From Actinomycetospora endophytica (GTDB lineage: Bacteria > Actinomycetota > Actinomycetes > Mycobacteriales > Pseudonocardiaceae): a DNA stretch of 64,000 nt. The position numbers and the translations under genes are program-made. Location: contig NZ_JAJNDB010000001.1 in assembly GCF_021026375.1 (NCBI RefSeq), positions 620,001 to 684,000 on the forward strand, given 5' to 3'. This document shows positions 16,194 through 24,508 of the stretch, in pieces. Under the pieces are notes generated by a model. The model saw nothing but the letters and a program-made list of their open reading frames with translations. It was not told the origin of the DNA and did no database searches. Numbering within the stretch: position 1 is the first letter of the stretch; the number at the start of each line of letters is the position of its first letter.

Positions 16194-18338
16194 TCAGCTG
16201 TCGCGCGAGCCGCGGTCGGTGTCGGTCGCGGCCGACGACCCCACGCGGTTCGGCGCACCGTTCGTGCGCGGGCGCGGCGTCGGGCTCGGGCCGCTCTTGC
16301 GGCGCATGTCGACCGCGACGGTGTCGGCGTCGAGTCCGGCCTGGCGCGCCGGAGGCGTCGGGCTCGGGCTCTTGGTGTCCTCGCTCTTCGCCGCGGCGGC
16401 GGAGGACCCGGCGGCCGTCCCCTTCGGCTTGATCGACACCGGCTTGCCGGGCGCGGGCCACTTCGGGGTGGGAGTCGAGGGGGCGGCGCCCGCGGCTCCG
16501 ACGGTCGTCGTGGGCGCATCGGACGACGCCGACGACGAGCCACCGCGGCCGTTCTGCCCCTGACCGTTCTGCGTCGAACCGTTCTGGCCCTGGCCGTTCT
16601 GGCCCTGAGCGCCCTGGCCCTTCGCGGGCGAGGGCGACGGCGTCCCGTTCTGACCCGACTTCGGCGCACCATTGCTCGGCGCACCGTTCGTGCCGCCCGA
16701 GGTGGAACCCGAGCCCCGCGAGGCAGCTGCGCCCGCGGCTCCGGCCGCACCGGCCGCCGCGGCGGCACCCGCCGCGCCCGCGGCCTTGACCCCGGGTGAG
16801 GGCTGCGCCTTGGGGGCACCGGACCCGGGGGAGGGCTGGCCCTTGGGAGCACCGGTGCCCGGCGAGGGCTGACCCTTCGGACCGCCGGTGCCCGGCGACG
16901 GCTGGCCCTTCGGCGCACCCGAACCCGGCGAGGGCTGGCTCTGCGGACCGGAGGAACCCGGCGAGGGCTGGCCGCCCTTCGACGGCGTACCCGGCTTGGC
17001 GCCGCCCGCCGGCCCACCGGGCCCGGGCGACGGCCGGCCGTTCTGGCCCACGGGCGAGGCGGCGGGCTTCGCGGGACCGGTGCCGGACGGCTTCGGGGCC
17101 GCCGGGCCGGAGCCGCCGGACGACGAGGATCCGCCCGTCTGCGGACCGCCGGTGGACGAGGCCCCGGACGACTGCTGCGAGGGCTTCGGCCCGCCCGGTC
17201 CGCTCTGGTTCTGCTGCTGCGGCCCCTTCGCCGACGGCGCGGCGTTCGCCTTCGCGGCCGCACCACCGGCCGCCGCGCCCGCTGCGGCACCGGCCGCCGC
17301 CGCACCGGCGGCACCCGCGGCACTGCTCGCCGCGGCCGGCTTCTGCGCGGGCGAGGGCTTCGCCGACGGAGCCGGAGCCCCGGCGGGCTTCTGTCCGGCG
17401 CCGGAGGAGCCCGCACCGGAAGTTCCCGCGGACGCGGCCGCCCCGGACGAGGAGCCCTCGCCGTCGCGGGCGACCTGCTGGGTGGCGTCGGCGGACCCGG
17501 CGCCGGCGCCCGCGGCCTTGAGCATCCCGGCGGGGACCGGCGTGGTCGGCGTGGGGTCGATCGCCGGGCCGGGCATCGGCGGCGCGGCCGGCCGGGGCGG
17601 CGGGGGCAGCGGGCGCCCCGGCGGCGGGAAGTAGCCCGGCGGCGGCGCCATCATGGGGTTCGAGCCCGTGGGCGGGCCGACCGGGCGCGGCGGGGCACCC
17701 GGGCCCGGGTCGCTCCGGACCCAGGACATGACCCGTCCCCCGAGGCGGCGCAGCGTCCGCGAGAAGATCAGCGACACCGCGATCATCACCAGCAGGAAGC
17801 CCGCGACCGCACCGGCGACCACGAACGCCACGCCCGGCGGCAGCGACCGCTCGGCCGGCTGCGAGGGCTGTGAGATCACCTGGGTCGTGACGCGCGGCGG
17901 CTGGCCGACCGGCGTCTCGAGGGCGCCGAGGGCCTGGGTGAACGACTGCGTCACGGCCTGCCCGGAACGGACCGCGTCGTCCGGGCTGGCGCCCCGCACG
18001 TTGATCGTCAGCACCGTGGTGTCACCGGCGATGGCCGACGACACCCGCGAGGTGAGATCGGCGCTGTCGATGCCCAGCTGCCGGCTGGCGGGGACGAGGA
18101 CCTGGTCGCTCGTCGCCAGCTGCGCGTAGGTCGACATGCGCTGGTTGATGTACTCGTTCGAGTTGTAGGCCGCGTCCGAGGAGTCCGAGGACCCACCGCC
18201 GGAGACCAGGACCTGCGAACTCGACGTGTAATCGGCCCCGGCGAGGCGGAGATCGACGACGAGCCCGACGACGGCACCGAGCACGGCACCGAGCACGAGC
18301 ACCCACCACACCTTGCGCAGTGCGGACGACACGGTCAT
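16194..18338 (-). CDS. Wzz-like chain-length protein with very long Pro/Ser/Ala-rich tail
   Basis: A 714-residue membrane protein. Residues 10-30 and about 170-193 are membrane helices flanking an extracytoplasmic Wzz-like domain; the SQPSQPAERSLPPG segment before TM2 is the typical proline-rich Wzz motif. Such proteins set polymer length or drive export. Residues 194-714 are an extreme low-complexity cytosolic tail: a Pro-rich start (PPPGYFPPPGRPLPPPPRP), Ala/Gly tracts, then repeated PSPGxGAPKGQ units (about 445-540), and Gln/Asn/Gly runs. No bacterial tyrosine kinase domain is attached or found nearby. The ATG is preceded by GGAGGAG and lies 8 bases after the stop of the fusion polymerase gene, so the two are one operon. 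Confidence 0.8.
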   Translation of the reverse strand: MTVSSALRKVWWVLVLGAVLGAVVGLVVDLRLAGADYTSSSQVLVSGGGSSDSSDAAYNSNEYINQRMSTYAQLATSDQVLVPASRQLGIDSADLTSRVSSAIAGDTTVLTINVRGASPDDAVRSGQAVTQSFTQALGALETPVGQPPRVTTQVISQPSQPAERSLPPGVAFVVAGAVAGFLLVMIAVSLIFSRTLRRLGGRVMSWVRSDPGPGAPPRPVGPPTGSNPMMAPPPGYFPPPGRPLPPPPRPAAPPMPGPAIDPTPTTPVPAGMLKAAGAGAGSADATQQVARDGEGSSSGAAASAGTSGAGSSGAGQKPAGAPAPSAKPSPAQKPAAASSAAGAAGAAAAGAAAGAAAGGAAAKANAAPSAKGPQQQNQSGPGGPKPSQQSSGASSTGGPQTGGSSSSGGSGPAAPKPSGTGPAKPAASPVGQNGRPSPGPGGPAGGAKPGTPSKGGQPSPGSSGPQSQPSPGSGAPKGQPSPGTGGPKGQPSPGTGAPKGQPSPGSGAPKAQPSPGVKAAGAAGAAAAAGAAGAAGAAASRGSGSTSGGTNGAPSNGAPKSGQNGTPSPSPAKGQGAQGQNGQGQNGSTQNGQGQNGRGGSSSASSDAPTTTVGAAGAAPSTPTPKWPAPGKPVSIKPKGTAAGSSAAAAKSEDTKSPSPTPPARQAGLDADTVAVDMRRKSGPSPTPRPRTNGAPNRVGSSAATDTDRGSRDS
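16790..17050 (-). repeat. tandem coding repeats (PSPGxGxPKGQ units)
   Basis: Roughly 33-39-base degenerate tandem units encode GQPSPGTGGPK-type repeats inside the tail of the Wzz-like protein. Repeats are imperfect at the DNA level and keep frame, so they are a protein feature, though prone to copy-number slippage. Confidence 0.7.
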
Positions 18339-18346
18339 CGGTGAGC

Positions 18347-20656
18347 TCACTCCTCCATGGTGCCCGCGCGGGCCGCGGGCCGTATCGGGGGGCTCGGGAG
18401 GGGGCCCGAACCGGGCCGCCGGTCCGGCCGGGGACCACCCGCGGCGACGCCGGGGCGCCGGGGTGCGGGGGCCGTCGGGGCAGGCCACGGCGTCCAGGTC
18501 GCGAAGGCCGACGCGGCAGCCATCAGCGTGACGGTGGTGATGACCGCCGGCCGGTCGACGAGCATCGTCTGCAGGCTGGACTGTGCCGCGAGGCAGGCCA
18601 GCCCCATGCCGATGACGACGACCATCGGCGCACCCGGCGTTCGTCGTCGCCAGGACGTGAGGACGAGGCTGAGGATCCGCACCCCGGCGAACGCGTACGC
18701 GAACAGGCCGAACACGCCCATGTAGAGCCAGATGCGCAGATACTGGTTGTGGATGTAGGGCCGCGGATCGACGACGGTCCGGCTGTGCTCGTCGTCGTAG
18801 GTGATGAGCTCACCGCCGTAGTACTGCCCGACGCCGACCCCGAACCACGGTTGTTGCTCGAGGGTCGCGTACGCGGCGGCGTTCTCCCGGAGACGGTCGG
18901 GGAGGCTGTCCTCGCCGTAGGCCTGGCCGGTGACGACGCTCGAGGCGCGCAGTGCGATCTGTTTCGCCTGCCCGCCGGCCAGCCCGGTGAGGGCGAGGCT
19001 GAAGCCGATCGCGCCGACCACGAGCAGGGCACCGGCGCGGCGCACCAGCCCCTTCGGCCCGTGGGTGACGGCGGCGACGGCGACGATGAGCAGGATCAGC
19101 GGCGCCCACGTCGAGCGGTTGAAGCTGCCGGCCTCGTGCAGGACGCCGATGAGGAGCAGCCCGAGCCAGAGCCAGCGCGGCTTGCGCGGCATCAGCGCCG
19201 AGAGCAGCAGCACGAGCAGCGGCGCCCAGAGGTTCAGCGTCGGCCCGGAGAGCCGGGCGACGTCGGAGGTCGACGACCCGGTGATCACCGAGCTCCGCTC
19301 GTCGACGAGCAGCCGGCTCCACCCCATGACCGAGGCCGCCAGCACGACGGCGCTGCAGACGCCCGCGATGTAGAGCAGCACCGAGATCAACTGGTGCGGG
19401 CGCCGGGCGAACGCGAAGTACACCGGGACGAACACCGCCACCTGCAGGATGGCCCGGTAGTTGTCGATCATCAGGCTGAACTCGCCGCCGAGGGCGAGCG
19501 CGGCCACCGCGCCCACGGTCGCCGCCAGCATGATCGCGGCGATCGGGGCGGCGAACGCCGAGCGCGGCGCGATGGTCGCGTTGCGCCCGCGCAGCGTCAT
19601 CACGAGGGCGACGACGAGGGCCACCTCGAGCACCGTCGGGGTGACCGGCCCGAGCTTGACGACGTCGACCTTCTCCGGGAACACGCCGACCCCGGTGAAG
19701 AGCAGGGCGGCCGCGGACCATCGCGAGTCGCCGGTGCGCCAGGACCACACGCCGGCGGCGACGATCGGCAGCAGCGGGAACAGCATCGAGCCGGTCAGGC
19801 CGTAGCCCCCGATCGCCACGGCGGCCAGGCCGACCGTGATCTTCCCCTGGGGTCTGCGGAGGCCTTCCAACAGCCCGCGCAGCTCGTCGCCCATCACCGT
19901 CGCGTTGAGCTCGACCATCCGGCGGCGGGAGCGCACGGTGTGCGGCGCGAGGTCGCGTGCCCAGCGCCCCGGCCGGAGCAGCGAGCAGGCCAGCAGCGAC
20001 ACGATGAACCCGCCGACCGCGCCGAGGACGCCCCACCAGCGCGCCTCCTGCACGCCGTGGTCGACGACCGGCCCGCCGGGGCTGACCACCGTTCCGGCGA
20101 TCTTGGACTGCGGGGTGCCGGGATAGCGCTCGCTGGCGACGACCACGTCGATGGTGGCCTGCGCCGCGCTCGTGGCGTTCGCGGCCACCGTCGCCGAGTC
20201 GTTCGACGTCGCGGTGACCTGCAGGATCTCGGTCCCGGAGAGGTGCTTCCCGGTGATCGTCACCGAGCTCGGGTCGTACGGCGTGCCGCCCCGGGAAGCG
20301 GCGATCTGCTGGGCGCGCCCGGCGACGGCCTCGCTGCCCGCGACGCCCTCCCAGCTCCCGATCCGGTCCTGGACGTAGCGGGAGCCCTTGGCGATGTTGT
20401 CGTCGCCGGACATCGTGTTCGTGAACACGATCTCCGAGGTGCTCTGGTAGTGCCCGACCGTGGCCAGGAACGCCGCGAACGTCGCCAGCCCGGCGAGCAG
20501 GGTGGTGAACACGACCACCAGGACGGCCACCCGCATGTGGGCGGAGCGGCGACGCGTCCCCGAGGGCGGTTCCGCCGGACCACCGGGCCCCGGGCCGCCC
20601 GGTCCGGGGCCGACGCCCGGTGCCCGGGGGGCCTCGACTGCCGTCATGCTCCCCAT
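18347..20656 (-). CDS. Wzz-Wzy fusion: chain-length domain joined to O-antigen polymerase/ligase
   Basis: A protein of about 769 residues. After a Pro/Gly-rich cytosolic start, TM1 (about residues 41-65), an extracytoplasmic Wzz-like domain (about 66-220, with TSTSEIVFTNTMSG-like and VVVASERYPGTPQSKIAG segments) and TM2 (about 224-245) form a chain-length module. From about 280 a polytopic Wzy/WaaL module of about ten helices follows, with the Wzy_C signature region ENAAAYATLEQQPWFGVGVG and HNQYLRIWLYMGVFGLFAYA (His/Asn before a helix). This would polymerise repeat units outside the membrane and control their number in one polypeptide. Candidate starts are ATG 20656 and ATG 20647. It is in an operon with the Wzz-like gene. 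Confidence 0.8.
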   Translation of the reverse strand: MGSMTAVEAPRAPGVGPGPGGPGPGGPAEPPSGTRRRSAHMRVAVLVVVFTTLLAGLATFAAFLATVGHYQSTSEIVFTNTMSGDDNIAKGSRYVQDRIGSWEGVAGSEAVAGRAQQIAASRGGTPYDPSSVTITGKHLSGTEILQVTATSNDSATVAANATSAAQATIDVVVASERYPGTPQSKIAGTVVSPGGPVVDHGVQEARWWGVLGAVGGFIVSLLACSLLRPGRWARDLAPHTVRSRRRMVELNATVMGDELRGLLEGLRRPQGKITVGLAAVAIGGYGLTGSMLFPLLPIVAAGVWSWRTGDSRWSAAALLFTGVGVFPEKVDVVKLGPVTPTVLEVALVVALVMTLRGRNATIAPRSAFAAPIAAIMLAATVGAVAALALGGEFSLMIDNYRAILQVAVFVPVYFAFARRPHQLISVLLYIAGVCSAVVLAASVMGWSRLLVDERSSVITGSSTSDVARLSGPTLNLWAPLLVLLLSALMPRKPRWLWLGLLLIGVLHEAGSFNRSTWAPLILLIVAVAAVTHGPKGLVRRAGALLVVGAIGFSLALTGLAGGQAKQIALRASSVVTGQAYGEDSLPDRLRENAAAYATLEQQPWFGVGVGQYYGGELITYDDEHSRTVVDPRPYIHNQYLRIWLYMGVFGLFAYAFAGVRILSLVLTSWRRRTPGAPMVVVIGMGLACLAAQSSLQTMLVDRPAVITTVTLMAAASAFATWTPWPAPTAPAPRRPGVAAGGPRPDRRPGSGPLPSPPIRPAARAGTMEE

Positions 20657-20889
20657 CCCATCAATCGCCAGCGCCCGTCCTCGGTCGTCGTTCGCGCGTC
20701 GGGTGGTGCCGTGCCGGGCGCCCGAACAGGGGCGGACGGACGGCACCGGTGGCGACGAGTCTAGGACCGTGCTCCGACAGCGGGACCACCCGCCGTCCGG
20801 GCGGTCCCCGCCTCGGCCGTCCACCGCAAGACGCCGCGCCGCGCGACGGGGTGCCCCGCGCGTGACGTGTGTCTCAGCTCACGCTCATT

Positions 20890-22053
20890 TCAGGTACCGG
20901 GCTCGGCGACCCGGAGCGCGGGGTCCACGACGACCCAGCGGCCGCCGCCCGACTCCACCTCCGGCAGGCGCGTGCGCATCTCGCCGAGCAGGTCGGTGAC
21001 GAACAGGACCACCTCGTCCGGGCGGCGCCGGACGACCTCGTCGGGCGCGACGATCGGCACGCCGACCCCGGGAAAGCGCCTGCCCTGCTTGCCGGGTGAG
21101 CCGTCCGCGACCGCCGGGAGCAGCTCCGGCCCGATGAGCGCCCGGTTGAGCAGCGGCACCGCGCGCGAGGCGGCCGCGTAGCCCAGCACCGACCGGCCGG
21201 CGCCCGCACCTGCCGTCAGGTGCTCGCGCAGCGCGTCCGCGCTCGCCGAGGTGGCCGACTCCAGCCCGGCGACGACGGCCGGGTCCAGCACCCCCGCCGC
21301 GATCTCCCCCTCGACGAGGCTCTGCACCGACGGCGGGTCCGCCGCGCCGGCGACGCCGACCCGCCGGGCGGCGAGCAGCACGGTGCCGCCGTAGAGGTCG
21401 AACCAGAAGGCGTGGGTCGCCTCGAACCCGACCGCGGCGAGCATCCGGACCAGCACCGGCGTCGAGTAGTAGGCGAAGTGGCCGTGGCGCAGGGCGTTCC
21501 ACCCGCCGTCGGCGACGATCGCGGCGAGGGTGTGGAACTGCAGCAGCAGCGTCCCGCCCGGGGCGGTCGCCGCGGCCCGCTCGGCGAGCCCGGCGGCCTG
21601 GTCGTCGGCGTGCATCAGGCCGAAGCAGTCGACGACGAGGTCGGCCGGCTCTCCGGGCGGTGCCTCGGTGAGCCCGACGGTGCCGAGCAGGTCGAGCCAG
21701 GAGCCGCCGTGCGGGCTGCCGAACTCGGTGACCGTGCGCCGCGGTGCGCCGTCCGGGCCGGCGAGCAGGCCCGCGGCCTGGACGCGTGCGACGGCGTCGC
21801 GGGCCTGGTCGATCATCGCCTGCGGCTCGGCGCCGCGCGGTTCCTCCGGCGTCGTCGGGTCCTCGGCGAGGTTCGCGAGCCCGCACTGCGCACAGAGCCA
21901 CATCCGCAGCGGGTGCACCGGGTCGGGGCCCGGGTCGTCGGCGGCCGGGAAGTGGTCGGCGGCCGGCTGGTCGCCGAGGTCGAGCACGACGGTGCCCGCG
22001 GTGCTCGCACACCAGCGGCAGGTCACCGGGCCCAGGTCACGGGCGGTCGGCAC
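20890..22053 (-). CDS. TylCIII-like sugar C-methyltransferase homologue with degenerate SAM motif
   Basis: A 387-residue protein with the layout of NDP-hexose C-methyltransferases: an N-terminal zinc-binding domain (C12, C15, C54, C57), a central Rossmann domain and a C-terminal Methyltransf_14-like domain (GYAAASRAVPLLNRALIG, then VVRRRPDEVVLFVTDL). The SAM-binding glycine motif, E-x-A-S-N-D-G in the paralogue at 25384-26676, is replaced by EFGSPHGGSW, and the catalytic HEHF-type motif reads RHGHFAYYS. It may be an altered or inactive enzyme. GTG start with GAAGGGA 8 bases upstream. It lies upstream of the polymerase operon on the same strand and is divergent from the RmlC-like gene. Confidence 0.7.
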   Translation of the reverse strand: MPTARDLGPVTCRWCASTAGTVVLDLGDQPAADHFPAADDPGPDPVHPLRMWLCAQCGLANLAEDPTTPEEPRGAEPQAMIDQARDAVARVQAAGLLAGPDGAPRRTVTEFGSPHGGSWLDLLGTVGLTEAPPGEPADLVVDCFGLMHADDQAAGLAERAAATAPGGTLLLQFHTLAAIVADGGWNALRHGHFAYYSTPVLVRMLAAVGFEATHAFWFDLYGGTVLLAARRVGVAGAADPPSVQSLVEGEIAAGVLDPAVVAGLESATSASADALREHLTAGAGAGRSVLGYAAASRAVPLLNRALIGPELLPAVADGSPGKQGRRFPGVGVPIVAPDEVVRRRPDEVVLFVTDLLGEMRTRLPEVESGGGRWVVVDPALRVAEPGT

Positions 22054-22130
22054 GGTGGGGTCCCTTCGGGGGTCGGACGGGCGGGTGGGTGGCAGGGGCG
22101 GGCCGGGCCTCCGGTGGGAGGCTGGCGCGC

Positions 22131-22676
22131 ATGGAGGTTCGCACGAGCGCGATCGATGGTGTCCTGCTGTTCGTCCCGACCCCGCACCGGGACGACCGGG
22201 GACTGTTCACCCGCACGTTCGACGCGGCGATCGGGGCCGAGCACGGCGTCGACCTCGGCGCGCTGGCCCAGGACAGCCAGTCGCGCTCGCGGGCCGGGAC
22301 GATCCGCGGGATGCACACCCGGCGCGGCGCGGGCGAGGCGAAGCTGGTGCGGGTGGCGCACGGGGCGGTGCACGACGTCCTCGTCGACGCGCGCCCGGCG
22401 TCGCCCACGTTCGGGACGGTGGCCTCGTTCCGGCTCGACGACGTGGACTTCCACCACCTCTACGTCCCGGCCGGCCTGCTGCACGGGTTCCAGGCGATCT
22501 CCGACGCGGACGTCTGCTACCGGATCGACCGCCCGCACGCACCGGGCGAGGATCTCGGGGTGGCCTACGACGACCCGGACCTCGCGATCACGTGGCCGGT
22601 CGAGGTCACCGCGGTCTCGGAGCGCGACCGGACCGCGGGTTCGTGGAAGCAGCTGCTCGCCGATCTGGGCGCCTGA
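22131..22676 (+). CDS. RmlC-like dTDP-sugar 3,5-epimerase homologue
   Basis: A 181-residue cupin of the dTDP-4-dehydrorhamnose 3,5-epimerase family. RGLFTRTFD (about residues 23-31), SRAGTIRGMHTR (about 53-64, with the catalytic His), GAVHDVLVDAR and VPAGLLHGFQAIS are conserved, as is the DPDLAITWP ending. In the region where RmlC enzymes have their catalytic Tyr (Y-x-P) this protein has DRPHAPGED, so it may be a single-position epimerase rather than a true RmlC. GGGAGG lies 9 bases before the ATG. It converges on the epimerase operon with a palindromic repeat between. Confidence 0.8.
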   Translation: MEVRTSAIDGVLLFVPTPHRDDRGLFTRTFDAAIGAEHGVDLGALAQDSQSRSRAGTIRGMHTRRGAGEAKLVRVAHGAVHDVLVDARPASPTFGTVASFRLDDVDFHHLYVPAGLLHGFQAISDADVCYRIDRPHAPGEDLGVAYDDPDLAITWPVEVTAVSERDRTAGSWKQLLADLGA

Positions 22677-22689
22677 CCCCGTTCCACCG

Positions 22690-22752
22690 GTTCTGGGCGA
22701 GGGGCACCTTCGGTCGATCTATCCGACTGAAGGTGCCCTTCGCTCGGAAGGA
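22690..22752. repeat. dispersed palindromic repeat, copy 1 (terminator-like)
   Basis: A 63-base element whose core (22697-22743) folds into a hairpin with GGGCACCTTC/GAAGGTGCCC arms and extra GTCG/CGAC pairing. A second copy in the opposite orientation lies at 52386-52448. It sits between convergent genes and can serve as a terminator. Confidence 0.75.
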
Positions 22753-22793
22753 CGACGGCGGGCAGGCCGGGCGCTCGGAACGGCGGAACCGGA

Positions 22794-23819
22794 TCAGGCC
22801 GGGCGCAGCGTGGCGTCCAGCGTCCCGGCCTTCTGCCGCGCGGCCAGCACGGCGAGCCGGGTGAAGCGCTGGTCGAACGCCTCCTGGGTCAGGCCCCGCG
22901 CGGTGTACTCGCGCAGCAGCTCGGCGGCGCCGTCGGCCACCGACCACGCGGCGTGGAACTCCGGCAGCTCCTTCTCGATCTTGGAGAAGTCGACGCGGTA
23001 GGAGCGCGGGTCGCCGCCGGTCTCGCCGGTCACCAGGAGCTCCGCGGCCGGCACGGCCTCCTTCACCGACTCGGCGATGTCCCGTACCTGCACGTTGTTG
23101 TCGGTGCGCCCGACGTTGAACGCCTGCCCGCGCACGACCTCGGCCGGCGCCTCCATCGCGGCGATCGCCGCCGAGACGATGTCGCGGCCGTGGCAGAGCG
23201 GCCGCCACGGGGTGCCGTCGCTCATCACCTTGATCACGCCGGAGAGCACCGCGTGCCCGACGAGGTTGTTGAGCACGATGTCGGCGCGCAGCCGGGGCGA
23301 GAACCCGAACGCGGTGGCGTTGCGCATCGAGACCGGCACGAAGTCGGCGTCGGCCAGGTCGACCAGGTCCGACTCGACGCGCACCTTCGACTCGGCGTAC
23401 GGGGTGACCGGCTTCATCGGCGCGTTCTCGTCGAGCACGTCCGCGGTGCCCGAGGCGCCGTACACCGAGCACGTCGAGGCGTACACGAACCGCCCGACAC
23501 CGGCCTCCTTGGCCAGCCGCGCGAGGCGCGAGGAGGCGTGGTGGTTGATGTCGTAGGTGTGCTCCGGGGCGAGCGAGCCGAGCGGGTCGTTCGAGAGCGC
23601 CGCGAGGTGGACGACGGCGTCGAACCCGGCGAGCTGGTCGACGGTCACGTCGCGCAGGTCGACAGCGAGCGCCGTCGGGTCCGGCGCCTCGAGCGAGCCG
23701 AGGATGCAGTCGGCGTAGAGCCCGGAGTCCAGGCCGGTGACCTCGTGGCCGGCCGCGGCGAGCATCGGGGCCGCGAGGGTGCCCAGGTAGCCCTGGTGGC
23801 CGGTGAGCAGGACGCGCAT
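22794..23819 (-). CDS. NAD-dependent sugar epimerase/dehydratase
   Basis: A 341-residue extended SDR. LLTGHQGYLGTLAAPMLAAA (residues 4-23) is the NAD-binding motif, VVHLAALSNDPLG the second motif, YASTCSVYGASG gives the Ser/Thr and PYAESKVRVESD the Tyr-x3-Lys dyad. This S-N-D-P-L-G subgroup is common in loci with SAM C-methyltransferases and cytidylyltransferase-like enzymes, where it reduces or epimerises a deoxysugar nucleotide. ATG chosen with GAAGGGAGA 8 bases upstream. Last gene of the five-gene minus-strand operon. Confidence 0.85.
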   Translation of the reverse strand: MRVLLTGHQGYLGTLAAPMLAAAGHEVTGLDSGLYADCILGSLEAPDPTALAVDLRDVTVDQLAGFDAVVHLAALSNDPLGSLAPEHTYDINHHASSRLARLAKEAGVGRFVYASTCSVYGASGTADVLDENAPMKPVTPYAESKVRVESDLVDLADADFVPVSMRNATAFGFSPRLRADIVLNNLVGHAVLSGVIKVMSDGTPWRPLCHGRDIVSAAIAAMEAPAEVVRGQAFNVGRTDNNVQVRDIAESVKEAVPAAELLVTGETGGDPRSYRVDFSKIEKELPEFHAAWSVADGAAELLREYTARGLTQEAFDQRFTRLAVLAARQKAGTLDATLRPA

Positions 23820-23860
23820 GGCGCGGTCTCCCTTCGGACGGGGTGTCCTTCTCGAGTGTT

Positions 23861-24508
23861 CTAGGCGGGTGCGCCGACGAGCAGGCGGGTGGGGTGGAAC
23901 CCCTCGGCGTAGCGCCGACCAGCCTGCACGCCGCGGATGCGCGCGAGGCCGCGGAAGGCCTCGTCGTCGAACCAGTTCCTGGCGACCTGGGATGGGTAGT
24001 GCTCGTGCAGCAGCCGGATCTTCTCGTCGACGACGTCGGGGTCCAGCGGCCAGAGCACGGGCGGCTGGGTGAGGTCCGGCTCGGCCTTGAGGATCTCGTA
24101 GCCGAGCGCGAGGTGGTCCCGGAAGACCGTGGGCACGAGCTTCGCGAGCTCGCGGTGGTCCTGGTGGTCGTCGCCCCGGTGCCCGGCGAGCACCAGGTCC
24201 GGCTCGCACGTCCGCCGGAACTCCTCGAGCCGCTCCTTGGCCCACTCCCAGTGCGTGGGGAGCCGGCCGTCGGGCATGTCCAGGACGGTGACGGCGAGGT
24301 CGGCGCCGGGGCAGAACGCGGCCAGCGCGGCACGCTCCTCGGCCTCGCGCGCCGTCCCGGCCCCGGAGAGCACCAGCGCGCGCACCCGGAGTCCCGGGCG
24401 GGCGCGGCACAGCGAGAGCACGGTCCCGCCCGCGCCGATCGGGATGTCGTCGCAGTGGGCACCGAGCAGGACGAGCTCGTCGAGCCCGTCCGGGACGAGC
24501 GCCCGCAT
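23861..24508 (-). CDS. PIG-L family deacetylase
   Basis: A 215-residue LmbE/PIG-L-fold zinc hydrolase. LLGAHCDDIPIGAGGTVLSL (residues 13-32) corresponds to the AHPDD metal motif with Cys in place of Pro, and GHRGDDHQDHRELAKLVP (about 107-124) supplies the H-x-x-D/H ligands. Such enzymes remove acetyl groups from N-acetyl sugars, here probably on a nucleotide sugar or lipid-linked intermediate. Its ATG overlaps the stop of the upstream nucleotidyltransferase by one base (TGATG), so the two are translationally coupled. The encoded protein ends GAPA, 41 bases before the epimerase gene. Confidence 0.85.
   Translation of the reverse strand: MRALVPDGLDELVLLGAHCDDIPIGAGGTVLSLCRARPGLRVRALVLSGAGTAREAEERAALAAFCPGADLAVTVLDMPDGRLPTHWEWAKERLEEFRRTCEPDLVLAGHRGDDHQDHRELAKLVPTVFRDHLALGYEILKAEPDLTQPPVLWPLDPDVVDEKIRLLHEHYPSQVARNWFDDEAFRGLARIRGVQAGRRYAEGFHPTRLLVGAPA

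Noticed and set aside
16790..17050. CRISPR-like or satellite DNA repeats
   Set aside because: The repeats are degenerate, have no unique spacers and preserve the reading frame, so they are protein repeats.
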